Positions 11,440 through 21,350 of a DNA stretch of 64,000 bases are shown piece by piece (positions within the stretch are counted from its first letter, which is position 1; every line of letters starts with the position of its first letter). The translations under genes and the position numbers were made by a program. The notes under the pieces were generated by a model that was not told where the DNA came from, searched no databases, and saw only the letters and a program-made list of their open reading frames with translations. The stretch is from Uranotaenia lowii (lineage: Eukaryota > Arthropoda > Insecta > Diptera > Culicidae). The DNA is taken from positions 63,046,822-63,110,821 of the forward strand of contig NC_073691.1 of the NCBI RefSeq assembly GCF_029784155.1, written 5' to 3'.

Positions 11440-12728
11440 CACATTGAAATTCAACAAAAACAGTACACCATGGTGGAACTAAAATCTCAGTAAATTACGA
11501 AAGAACTGCATACGCTCTTGGAAACGATGACGCACGGATGGTTTTGATGCTTTCAAGTTGGCTCGCCGAGCCTTCCGAAAAGTAGTAAGAGCTGCCGACG
11601 CCCAAGTTGGCACTCACATTTCGGACTTGCACGAAGCAAGTAGGTTAAATAAAGTCTTAGCGAAATCAAAAGATTAGCAGGTTCCATACTTTAAAACCCC
11701 CAGCGGTTATTATACTTTAAACGACGAAGAAACATTAAGTTGTCTGTTCAATAATCACTTTCCAGGATGTGTTGATAAAGATTCATCGATAGGGCCTGAG
11801 TTATTTTTTGGAAGTCTAGATTCCTTGCATTTGGCTCGGAAAATAGTTACTACAGAATCGATCAAATGGGCAATTGATGGTTTTGCTCAACACAAATCTC
11901 CTGGAAGTGGCGGTTAAATTTCAAGTTTTGCTTAAGAATAAGGATAAGCAGTTTTGCTCATGGATATATAAACTTCAGCGGCAGATAGCCGTGAAATTAA
12001 TCCCTAAAGGGGGAAGATCATCATACGACGAAGCCAACAGCTTTCGTCCTATTAGTCTTAAGTTCATTTTTATTAAAAGCACTCGGATGTTTAATTGATC
12101 ATCATCATCAGAATGCCTTGTCCAACATCCGCTTAATGCGACACAACATGCATCCCAAACAGGAAAATTAACATTAACTCTTCTTCACAACGTAGTGTTA
12201 TAGACACTATAATTTCATATAGTCTGGCAAAGAGAATGACGGGAGCCAATCGAACTGTCATTCGCGGGAGCCAATCGAGCAAACTTTCTAAATATTGGAA
12301 AATCATGGTGGAAGTATTGTGATTCACAAAGCTTTTTTGGCTTTTAAGTAACAATAACTTAAGGTATTTCGTATAATTTTCACTATTTATTCACCTCTAG
12401 ATTATATCATATTTTTCAAAAACGATTTTGAGGTCAATTGACAAGAAAAACGTTTATTTTACGAATCTAAAAAACTATTTTATATTTTGCAACTGGAAAG
12501 AGTTATGAAGAGCTTGAACATTATCATAGAATGCTCGATTGGCTCCGCGCGAATGACAGTTCGATTGGCTCCCGTCATTCTCTTTGCCAGACTATATGAA
12601 ATTATAGTGTCTATACGTAGTGTGTAAAAAATGAAAATGGTTTTCCACAGGAACAAACATGCAGCATGGAGCATTCTTTGACATAGAAGGAGCATTTGAT
12701 AATGTCTCGTTTACATCAATATTGAATG
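11440..12728 (+). pseudogene. LINE reverse transcriptase, first remnant (endonuclease-RT linker and fingers/palm)
   Basis: Conceptual translation across frames gives a decayed LINE ORF2: a TPWWN-like start (about 11470), a linker ending near DLHEASRLNK (about 11640), the WAI..F..HKSPGSGG block (about 11870-11910), KLIPKGG...FRPISLK (about 11995-12063), and the D-containing FFDIEGAFDNVSF block (about 12670-12710). The reading continues at 19552 after a large insertion, and further at 20750 and 22472. The last pieces are RNase-H-like, so the source is a LOA/R1/I-type LINE. Frameshifts and stops are frequent; this copy is dead. Confidence 0.8.
12199..12615. mobile_element. 417-bp MITE with ~85-bp inverted ends and 8-bp TSD
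   Basis: The first ~68 bases (starting TATAGACACTATAATTTC) are an exact inverted copy of the last ~68; similarity continues for about 17 more with one indel. The octamer CGTAGTGT flanks it at 12191-12198 and 12616-12623. Taking it out rejoins the LINE reading frame region around LLHNVV. An 8-bp duplication fits hAT, P or Merlin superfamilies; the ends do not start with the usual CA of hAT. Confidence 0.88.
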
Positions 12729-13257
12729 GGAGCGCACGTGTTTTTTTCTTCATGTCGCGAAAAATTTTAATGTTTTAACTTTAAAAAGTGAAAAACTAGG
12801 TTCTTTTTGCAGTGCAGTAAAGAAAAACGGAGATTAAAAAAATGGCGACGGTTGGCAGTGAAAACACAATGCGAATGTATTTAGAAAAAGAGGTAAAAAA
12901 GCCTAATAGAGAATTTGTTTTCGTGTGGTGGTGCTCCGGGGCACTACCGGTAGTGCACTTTTTGCTGTTTTCATGCTCGTTTTCACGATGAGTAGTCCAC
13001 TGGTAGTGCACCATAAAGTGGACGGTGGAACACTCTGAAAATATTCGGTGTTGCTTGCGCTCTCACCAATACTATCACGAATTTTGACAGCACATGCTTC
13101 CCGTTGTAAACAAATATCAGCTGGTTGGTTTATTTCTATACCGCAAAAATTGCGTTCGAGCTGTTTTTTTCTCTTCATTATCCCGAAGAACGGAAACTTG
13201 TTCCGGATTCAATACCAGTGCCGTTTCCAACAGAGGCGGAGAATTTCACCTGGATGG

Positions 13258-13623
13258 TGTCGTGTCCGGTGGATTTTTCCTTCCTTCGTAGTCAGTCCGG
13301 GCGATTCAGGATGTCTTTCGAAGAAACTTACTTCACGTCCGTCCGTCGCAACAATATTCTATCAACTGGCTCGGCTCGTTCGTTTTTTTTCACTCGGAGA
13401 AGCCGTTGGGAATTGCACCAATCCACCCTCTCCACATCGTGCAGATTCATTAGTGGTAGTAAATCCTGATCAAATTTGTCGGACTATCTCTTCTCGTCGG
13501 TTCACAGACAACGTAGATACTAGTTGTGTTAATTAGACTTCATTATTCTCAAACCACCCAAAATTATATTTTGAACTGTCATTTTTTTTAATAATTTTAT
13601 TCTCATTGTTCCTATTCTCTACA
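13258..13623 (-). repeat. 3' LTR of the non-autonomous LTR element
   Basis: 366 bp, starts TGTCGTGTCC and ends CTCTACA on the plus strand. It appears identical to 17108-17473. On the element's own strand the LTR opens with TGTAGAGAATAGG and has an AATAAA about 25 bases in. Confidence 0.95.
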
Positions 13624-13637
13624 TCCCTCTCCTCGCC
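13624..13637 (-). other. Polypurine tract
   Basis: Minus strand GGCGAGGAGAGGGA, directly abutting the LTR, as needed for plus-strand priming. It decides the orientation of the element. Confidence 0.7.
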
Positions 13638-14924
13638 TACTCTTCATTCTAAATTTTTGCCAAAAAACATAAATCAATTAAATAGAAAAAAATATTGTTT
13701 GATATATATTTTATTTCAAACATTGACATTGAATGTATATCAGAAACTCCTTTAAATTAAAATCTAGTCGTAAATATCCGATTTTAAAATCAGTTACATT
13801 GTCTTTTCTATTGTGGTTTATCGCATCATTTTTTATTTATCATGTCATATTCATTCGTCATCAATTAATATAATTTTCTTTCTGTTTTTCACTTCTGTCT
13901 TTCTGTTTTAACCATTATTATTTTTTTTTTACCTTTTCACTATGAATCGTGACTTCTATTTCTGCTCAACAGCACTTATAAAAATTAAAGGACATTAAAG
14001 TTGGTTTTTCCTATTGGCTAACATTATTCGTTTCTTTTATTTTAACTTTTCAATTAGCAAATTACAATTTTTGGTAGACTTTTTCCTTATTTTTCCTTTT
14101 TTTTTAAACATTTACTAGATCAAAATACTTTCATCCTTAAGTACACTTTTTCTTATCACTTTAAAAAAAACTGAATCAATGAAAAACGCGATTTTATAAT
14201 TCTTCTCTATCATTTCCCCTTCAAATCAGTTTACTCTTCTTTTTTTCCGTCTCTTCTTCTTATATATATCTTTAAATTATATACTTTTTCTTTATTTTCT
14301 TATCTTACAATCTCCCTCTTCTCATTTTTTCATTACCTTAACAAAGCCAACGAATAATGCAATTTAATACCATATCAATTTCTGATCTTATTATTTTCCT
14401 CACGTCTAATCTATTCAGCTTCTTAACCCAAACGTCCATCATCTTCTCAACTTATTATTGACTACATTTCTTTCTTTTTCTCATCCGATTATTTCGTTTC
14501 TGCTCATCTTTTTATCTTTTTTGTTTCTGCTGTTACAACCTCTCTGTCTATTTGTTTCTAGTCACTTTTTTGTATCGTTTTATCTTTCGTCCCTCATTTC
14601 TCATTTTCTCTTCTTATTATTTTATAATCATTTCTGCCATTGTCCTCGCCAGCCTCTCATCTTGTTATTTGAATCTCCCCCTTGTCTCATCACTTAGATT
14701 CTTACTATCGTGGCCGAAAGATCCTTCTTCGGAGTTGCCTATAATTAATTTTTCCAGCAGCTTTTGATTTTCTCAAAAAAAAATTTACACTAACGAACAC
14801 ATTTTTTTCTCGTTAAGAACTCTCCTCTATCCTTAAAAGATTTTTCTTCCTCAAATATATAATAAATCTCGTATATAATTTTCTTTTTCTTTACTATTCT
14901 TTTTTTTTATCTATCTTATTTTTG

Positions 14925-15970
14925 TAATCGTTTGATTTGTTTTTTTTTGTCTTTTTTTATTGGGCCAAACTCTTTTCACATAAAATTTTACATTTCATAT
15001 TCTCGTTGTTTCATCTAACCCATTTCATTTATTATTTTCTCATCTATCTTATTTTGTAATCGTTTGATTTGTTTTTTTTGTATTTTTCTGGATCAAACTC
15101 TCCTTTTCTCATAAACTTTTCCATTTCATATTCTCGTTGTTTCATCTGTCCCATTTTATTTTTCATTTTTTTTTTTATCTTCCCATTCTCTCATCTTTTG
15201 ATTCCATGTTTATCTTGTCTCCAAAAATATCTAATGTTCCATAACTTTTTTATTTATTTTTTGTTATACTTTTTCTAGCTCAAAATACTTTCATTCTAAA
15301 GTGCATTTTTTTTATCAACGCAACTTTTGCTCTATCATCCTCTTTTTACTCATTTTTTTTATAACAAGAATTCATCTATCATCTACTCATCTTTTTTTTT
15401 ATACCTTTTCTTTCTCCTTCGCATCTGATTATCTTAACTTATTCAATAATTTTATTAATACATCTTTCAATTTTCTAGTCGTCTGGTTTTTCCTGAATAT
15501 CATTTTCTTTTTCACTACTATTTTTTTTCTCATCTATCTTATTTTGTAATCGTTTGATTTGTTTTTTTTTTTGTATTTTTCTGGTTCAAACTCTCCTTTT
15601 CTCATAAACTTTTCCATTTCATATTCTCGTTGTTTCATCTGTCCCATTTTATTTTTCTTTTTTTTTCCCATTCTCTCATCTTTTGATTCCATGTTTATCT
15701 TGTCTCCAAAAATATCTGATGTTCCATAACTTTTTTATTTATTTTTTGTTATACTTTTTCTAGCTCAAAATACTTTCATTCTAAAGTGCATTTTTTTTAT
15801 CAACGCAACTTTTGCTCTATCATCCTCATTTTACTCATTTTATTTATAACAAGAATTCATCTATCATCTACTCATCTTTTTTTTTTTATACCTTTTCTTT
15901 CTCCTTCGCATCTGATTATCTTAACTTATTCAATAATTTTATTAATACATCTTTCAATTTTCTAGTTTAT
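14925..15970. repeat. Pyrimidine-rich tandem duplication, ~490-bp period
   Basis: About 435 bp from 15044 to 15478 recurs at 15532-15966 with small differences (for example CGTTTGATTTG at 15061 and 15551). A shorter third copy of the first part starts near 14925. The segment lies in the interior of the LTR element and is almost purely T/C on the plus strand, so the element RNA would be A/G-rich here. No coding potential. Confidence 0.85.
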
Positions 15971-16149
15971 ACTGCTATAACCTTTCAAATTTTTTTCTAG
16001 TCTTTTTTTTTCGTTTTATATTCGCATCTGATTTCTCATCTTTTTCATCTTTTCTCATCTATTTTTCTTATCTTCTAATGTTATCATCGTTTTTTCATTT
16101 TTCTGTCAATCCTCTTATTACGAATTGTTATATTTCATAATTAATTTGG

Positions 16150-16860
16150 ACTTTATGCCACTCAGAGCACAAATGAAGTCACTCGTAGCCAATCATGGTG
16201 ATAGTTTTACTTTTTCTTTAATCCAAGAATCGCTCTAGATTCTTGATACTAGAAATAGAACAAGTATACGATTACCCAAAGCCGTGAAAAGGCCACTCAG
16301 AGCCAGGGGCCACTCAGAGCCAAATATGGACCACTCGAAGCCACTTAAACCAAGAATCGCTCGAGATTCTCTATACTTGCCACTCGGAGCAAGTATACGA
16401 CCACTCAGAGTCGTGAAAAGGCCACTCAAAGCCAGAGACTAAGACCACTCAGAGCCAAAGTCGGGCCACTCGAGGCCACCACAACAAAGAATCGCTCGAG
16501 ATTCTCTATACTTGCCACTCGGAGCAAGTAAACGACCACTCAAAGTCGTGAAAAGGCCACTCAAAGCCAGAGACTAAGACCACTCAGAGCCAAAGTCGGG
16601 CCACTCGAGGCCACCTCAACAAAGAATCGCTCGAGATTCTCTATACTTGCCACTCGGAGCAAGTAAACGACCACTCAAAGTCGTGAAAAGGCCACTCAGA
16701 GCCAATTGCGGGTCACTTGGAGCCGCCCAAACCAAGAATCGCTCGAGATTCTTGATACTTGCCACTCGGAGCAAGTAAACGACCACTCAGAGTCGTGAAT
16801 AGGCCACCCAAAGCCGAAGTCGGGCCGCTCGAGGCCAATAAGGATCGCTAGGTATCATGA
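16150..16860 (-). repeat. Hairpin array with constant loop and changing stems
   Basis: A higher-order repeat of about 105-136 bp (AGAATCGCTC at 16226, 16353, 16489, 16623, 16735, with a decayed sixth near 16840). Each unit holds small inverted repeats around the plus-strand loop CACTCRRA: TATACTTGC/GCAAGTATA, ACGAC/GTCGT and several GGC/GCC. A second hairpin type, AGAATC/GATTCT around GCTCGA, opens each unit. On the element strand the loop reads TYYGAGTG. The stems differ between hairpins but stay paired. Confidence 0.88.
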
Positions 16861-17089
16861 AAGTTAAAAGAATTGAGAACAATCACGTCGAAACAATATT
16901 CAGCATCCAGTCTCGTTCATTTGCTTAAAAAAACACTTCATACCGTTTTTGAAAAACTTCAAAATGGCCTCTCAGATGCCGCTCCAAATCACGCCACACT
17001 TCACTTTCCAACACAAAAAGCAGCACTCAGACCTCCAGCTAATTCGTTTGGATAAAAGATCTTTTCACATCATCAACTACTCGCCTCGA

Positions 17090-17106
17090 GAGCGTAGACC
17101 GCGCCA
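17090..17106 (-). promoter_or_regulatory. Putative primer-binding site of the LTR element
   Basis: One base after the minus-strand 5' LTR the sequence reads TGGCGCGGTCTACGCTC. TGG is the required start. I could not match it to a known tRNA 3' end, so the primer is unknown. Confidence 0.5.
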
Positions 17107-17107
17107 T

Positions 17108-17473
17108 TGTCGTGTCCGGTGGATTTTTCCTTCCTTCGTAGTCAGTCCGGGCGATTCAGGATGTCTTTCGAAGAAACTTACTTCACGTCCGTCCGTCGCA
17201 ACAATATTCTATCAACTGGCTCGGCTCGTTCGTTTTTTTTCACTCGGAGAAGCCGTTGGGAATTGCACCAATCCACCCTCTCCACATCGTGCAGATTCAT
17301 TAGTGGTAGTAAATCCTGATCAAATTTGTCGGACTATCTCTTCTCGTCGGTTCACAGACAACGTAGATACTAGTTGTGTTAATTAGACTTCATTATTCTC
17401 AAACCACCCAAAATTATATTTTGAACTGTCATTTTTTTTAATAATTTTATTCTCATTGTTCCTATTCTCTACA
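17108..17473 (-). repeat. 5' LTR of the non-autonomous LTR element
   Basis: The same 366 bp as 13258-13623, followed by GATGG, the right-hand target-site duplication. Confidence 0.95.
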
Positions 17474-17474
17474 G

Positions 17475-17651
17475 ATGGCACGTTCCAAAGCAAACAACGC
17501 TCCCAAGAAGAAATGTGCCCAGAAGGTTTTCTGCAATCGGTTCCAGGCGATGCCGAAAAAGAGCAGCAAATCCGAGTGCAAAAAGGCCAACCCAAAGATC
17601 TGGTGGAATCGCCCAAACCGAAAAGTTTTCTTGTTCGGGAGGGTCCTATAA
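17475..17651 (+). CDS. Open frame of unknown function, cut by the LTR element
   Basis: An ATG-to-stop frame of 58 codons, very lysine-rich (KKK, PKKSSKS), starts inside the right GATGG duplication. Without the LTR element and one TSD copy, the frame joins the open frame that ends at 13257, giving a longer basic protein with its start upstream of 13200. It lies in the 5' part of the ORF1-only LINE, so it may be a 5' part of that element or a captured fragment. I do not recognise the protein. Confidence 0.35.
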   Translation: MARSKANNAPKKKCAQKVFCNRFQAMPKKSSKSECKKANPKIWWNRPNRKVFLFGRVL

Positions 17652-18419
17652 GTTGATCTCCACAGCAAGAAGCGTTCAGCTGCATCGAAGCTACTCTGCT
17701 TTGAGCTGTGCCTTAGGGTGACGATGCTCGGTTGCGCCAAGTCCCGGATTCCCACCTGTTGCCCTTCAAAAACGGTAGTTCGAGACTACACCCGCATTGG
17801 GAGCGTGAATTTCGTTCGTTTCGGTCTGTTAGCAAAATTTTCTCCCCCGATTTCCGCGATCTGAGTTCGCCAATTTGATTTCCAAGAATTTTTCTTTTGT
17901 CATCTGAAAACGGAAATAGGTACTCGAGGTATTTGCGAGGAATAAACGTTCAAAATACTGGAACCTTCAAGCTGGGGTAACTACAGTCTAGCAGCAGCAA
18001 ACATAGACCACCCAGAATCAGCCGGTATTGCAGTTATCATCAGAGCCAGAGGCGAATCTACCAAGCAAAATAAATCTGAAATCTTCACAATTCAACATAG
18101 TATATATATTCATGCTAAAATTTTCATATTATTTAAAAGAAAATGATCAACTAAAGTAAATTTCATTTCAATTTTCGAAGTCAAACGAAAACAAATACCA
18201 GCTGTTATGGATTTTTGATAGCTTGATGTTTTCTGTTGACACTGCCGATTTCACGTACACCAACAAAGGTGGGTGCAAAACTCGATTCATGCTCGTTTTC
18301 AGCCTGGAAGGTGCAACACTTTCGGGTGGTGAAAACAAATACGGTATAAGGATTTTGAAGTTTTCAATTTTTTTTTTCGTGATAATTGTATTACAAGTGA
18401 TATGTTGCTAGGCATGTAT

Positions 18420-19291
18420 CAATGCCAAGGAATGTTCAGTTTTCGTGAAGTTCCAGGACCAAAAAATGCTACAAGAAGTTCTCCAGAAGCTACCTCGCTA
18501 CTTGTCTTTCGACTATGATGATGGCACCAGAATCCAGATCACGCCTGTAGGAAGCAGGCCATTTGTTCCGTTACGTTAGAGATTTCAAAGGAACTTGAAA
18601 AATACGGGACAATACATCAGATAGTTCGTGAAAGATACGCCGTTGAAACAGGATTTCCGATATGGTCTGGTGTGCGAGGCATCCATATGGAGATTGTCCG
18701 AGAAATTCCAGCGAGGCTCCACATCAATCACGTTCAAGTGAAGATTTACTACGATGGGTTGCAGGTCAAATGTTTTGGTTGCGGATCGACAGATCATCTC
18801 AAGGCATCGTGTACTAAGCAATCGTCGGTTAACAAACGTTTGTCGAGAGGTGGCGTTGTTGGATCGCATTCTCTCCCTCCAACATCCGAAGGTGGGGTGA
18901 GAGCGATCTTTCGTGACACCTTGTTAGGAAAAGGTTTGCGCAGTAACGAAGGGGTGCTCAAGGGTATTCCCATCCCACAGAGGAAAAAGCTTCGATGGAA
19001 GGCACCCGGAATCAGTTGACTAGTCGCTCCGATCGTATTGCTGCTAATGATAACACAGATGAAGGCGATGGTGAAGCTGGTGCTATTGCCGTCGAGGAAA
19101 AAGATGAAACCGATCAACAGGAAACGAGGAAACGTGGTTCAAGTGTAAATAATAGTAACAAAAAAGGAACGGAATCTGAAAACTCATCAACCGAAACAGA
19201 GCATGAGAGAGCAATGGCCGTGCCACCAGCACCAAGCATTTTGGGGAGACAAATACCCGATCGAAGAAAAAGCAAATCAAGCTCAATCTAG
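18420..19291 (+). pseudogene. LINE ORF1 (gag-like, CCHC zinc knuckle), frameshifted
   Basis: The recoverable protein has a fold-like N-terminal block (KFQDQKMLQEVL...), then after a frameshift near 18580 a block similar to the 42540-42962 protein (ELEKYG.I...VRGIHMEIVREIPA), a zinc knuckle CFGCGSTDHLKASC at about 18775, and a basic, low-complexity C-terminus ending at 19291 after another frameshift near 19000. Such ORF1 proteins bind element RNA and travel with it in a ribonucleoprotein. Here it is followed only by a 3' UTR and A-tail. Confidence 0.8.
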
Positions 19292-19563
19292 GTTAGGCTT
19301 AGAGTGGGAATGGGCATCCTCATTTCTTCCTTTGTTTGTGTAGTTTAGATTACTAATTTGTGAAAAAAAGATTAGCAAATAGTTTTTCAAAGATTTCAAG
19401 AATACGAATGGATGTACAGAACAGCTTAAATTTCTCTTCAAAAAGTGACAATCTCAACCTAAGGAAACAATTTTAATCATACAAAACAAGTTTGGCTCCT
19501 TAAAACCTGGAGGTATGAGCCGTTTCAAACAAAGAAATTACAAAAAAAAAACAATATTGAATG

Positions 19564-19660
19564 CGGCATTATACTTCATGGGGTGCCTAGTGTTATAACT
19601 AACTGGATTAGCGCAATGCTAAGTAACAGGAATCTTCATTCGTCTTTAGGGCATCCGCAG
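19564..19660 (+). pseudogene. LINE reverse transcriptase, second remnant
   Basis: Directly after the right TSD of the ORF1 LINE the old LINE resumes: a frame reads CGIILHGVPSVITNWISAMLSNRNLHSSLG, the RT thumb-side block that should follow the FDNVSF block at 12710. The match of the two halves confirms that 12729-19551 is one insertion. Confidence 0.75.
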
Positions 19661-20745
19661 CAATCGCGAGCAAAGTGAAAATGCTCACGAGTTTAATCAC
19701 TTCCATACCGCACCGGGGGTTAGTATGAAGGTGAGCAAAATAGGGCCGTTGCCGTCGGGACCGACAAAATCACCAAATTTGCTCACTAGAAAGGGGCGAG
19801 ATCAAACATGCACTGAAAAAATTCTACCGTTTTAAGCAGAATTAAACAAACGAACGGAAAGCGGAAACTTTTTTTATTGCGCAAAAACTAATTCCATGAA
19901 ATATTTCCGAAAAGCCCTTCAAGTCCGACGATTGCTTTCTGAAAGTTTTGATTGTGCATTCCGTGTAGTAAACATTTTACTGACTTTCACAACCTTGAGT
20001 GAAGCTTCAAGGATTTTTCTCGGAGTAAGAATAATCGAGACCAGTGCGCTGTGCAGGATTTTTGTATCCAACCGTATGGGTGGCATTCCATTACTGTCCC
20101 TACCAATTCGGCTTTCGAAACGAGGTCTCTCAATAAGTTTGCAACTAATGGGACCCAGTTTTTCGGAACAGCAACTATTTCAGTCAGCACGTTGGTTGGA
20201 AAAAGAAGTTAAAGATTTAAGCAGAATTAAACAAACGACGTCGCAGCGTGTGTATGTTTGTTGATATTCATTTTAAGAAAAAATGTGTATGAGATTAAAA
20301 TTGTGGATGGATTTTTTTTTAATAACCAGTTGAATTCGCAATTTCGTTACATTTTTTCGGGTTTATCCAGGAATTGAACGAGAAAGTGCAATTGCTGGTT
20401 CTGATGGTGAGTTATTTATTTTGTATTTTATATTGTTCAGGACTCTCTCACTCAATTTCAGATAAACAAACTCGAAGCATCGTATTTTATGACCAAAAAT
20501 GATCATGTAACATAAGAAGAGCCGTTTGGTGGACGACTCCGAAAATTTACTCGGTCCGTATTAATTTAAGATTAAGATTTTCTTCAAAAGTTTTCTCAGT
20601 GCAATGCTAAATTTAAAAATAATTATGCTACCGCCCGGTGCGCGAAAGAGTGTGTATCCCAAAACCGGTCCGCTGAAATGAGCAAAACCGGGCCGCGTAT
20701 ACTCACTTATTGGTGCGTTTGCTCTTATGGCAGGCTTCAATTACA
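19661..20745. mobile_element. Unresolved insertion in the LINE
   Basis: The LINE RT frame stops near 19650 and resumes near 20750 (VAHRH...LVADGLLRKLND), so about 1.1 kb is foreign. The ends share loosely inverted motifs (CCGCACCGGGGGTTAGTA near 19712 and GCTACCGCCCGGTGCGC near 20628), suggesting a DNA element, but no clean TIR or TSD was found. Inside, a 23-bp direct repeat (19831-19853 and 20216-20238) flanks a 362-bp segment. Confidence 0.45.
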
Positions 20746-20749
20746 AAAG

Positions 20750-21350
20750 TTGGCACACGTGGTTGCCCACAGGCACAGGGTGTACTAAATATCACCTCTT
20801 TGATGGAACCTAGTTGCAGACGGCTTGTTGAGAAAACTCAATGACCTATGGATTCACATGTTCATCTTCCGCTGGTAAAAGGTTGGTGCATAAATAGTGT
20901 TCTTATGTAGAACTTTCAGTTAATCCTCTAAAAACAAATATTGTTTTATTCACTAGCTAACTTATTACGAATCAGACGTGGTGTGCGCACTCTGATGTTT
21001 TATGGTTCAGAAATCAACGTGTCTGATCAAGTTAAATATTTGGGTGTCATTCTTGACTCCAAATTAAAATGGTTAGACCACATCGAATTCAGAATCACAA
21101 TAGTATACATGGCCGTCGGACAATGCCGATGTGCAATCGAGAAAAACTGGGGACTCAAACCCAATCATATTCACTGGATAGACTCCACAATAAAGTAAGA
21201 CCAATTCCGGCCTATGGGTGTCTAGTGTGGAGGCAGAAAGGAGAAGTTGCAACAGTTCGGAGAAAACTAAATCACCTTCAAAGAATGTGTCTTTTAGGAT
21301 CGTTCACAATAACTGCTACTGCAGCACTAGAGGCTCCTCTTTTTGTTCTA
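20750..21350 (+). pseudogene. LINE reverse transcriptase C-terminal region, third remnant
   Basis: The frame shows LVADGLLRKLND (about 20815), NPLKTNIVLF (about 20930), INVSDQVKYLGVILDSKLKW (about 21015-21070), LKPNHIHWI and PI.AYGCLVW (about 21155-21230), then LNHLQRMCLLG and ITATAALEAPLFV up to 21348. That is the RT thumb and the tether before RNase H. A one-base shift lies near 21070-21200. An ITmD37E element interrupts it at a TA, and the frame resumes at 22472. Confidence 0.8.

Larger units (their letters stand above)
13258..17473 (-). mobile_element. Non-autonomous LTR retrotransposon (LARD/TRIM-like), 4216 bp
   Basis: Two 366-bp LTRs (13258-13623 and 17108-17473) look identical base for base, have TG...CA ends, and the pair is flanked by the 5-bp duplication GATGG (13253-13257, 17474-17478). 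Orientation is minus: a purine tract GGCGAGGAGAGGGA lies just before the minus-strand 3' LTR (plus 13624-13637), and TGGCGC follows the 5' LTR after one base. The 3.48-kb interior has no gag, pol or env. It holds pyrimidine-rich (plus strand) simple sequence with a tandem duplication and an array of hairpins. LTR identity means a very recent insertion, so a helper element must exist elsewhere. Confidence 0.93.
12729..19551 (+). mobile_element. Non-LTR retrotransposon carrying ORF1 only, with an LTR element nested inside
   Basis: The 12-bp repeat CAATATTGAATG sits at 12717-12728 and 19552-19563, and the right end is an A-tail (19541-19551), so this is one target-primed insertion into the older LINE. 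Removing the nested LTR element (13258-17473) plus one 5-bp TSD leaves about 2.6 kb. It contains a gag-like ORF1 remnant (about 18420-19291) and about 250 bp of 3' UTR, but no endonuclease or reverse transcriptase. The 3' end (GTATGAGCCGTTTCAAAC... then A-tail) recurs at 26176-26212. See the separate ORF1 copy at 41947-43314 with the same plan. Confidence 0.85.

Noticed and set aside
13048..13536. 162-codon frame shared with 16949-17386
   Set aside because: The shared C-terminal part is the 366-bp LTR read through by chance; both copies are non-coding LTR sequence.
16150..16860. CRISPR array
   Set aside because: The repeats are regularly spaced and palindromic, but the genome is eukaryotic, the spacers are themselves hairpins of the same loop, and no cas gene is present. 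It is inside an LTR element.
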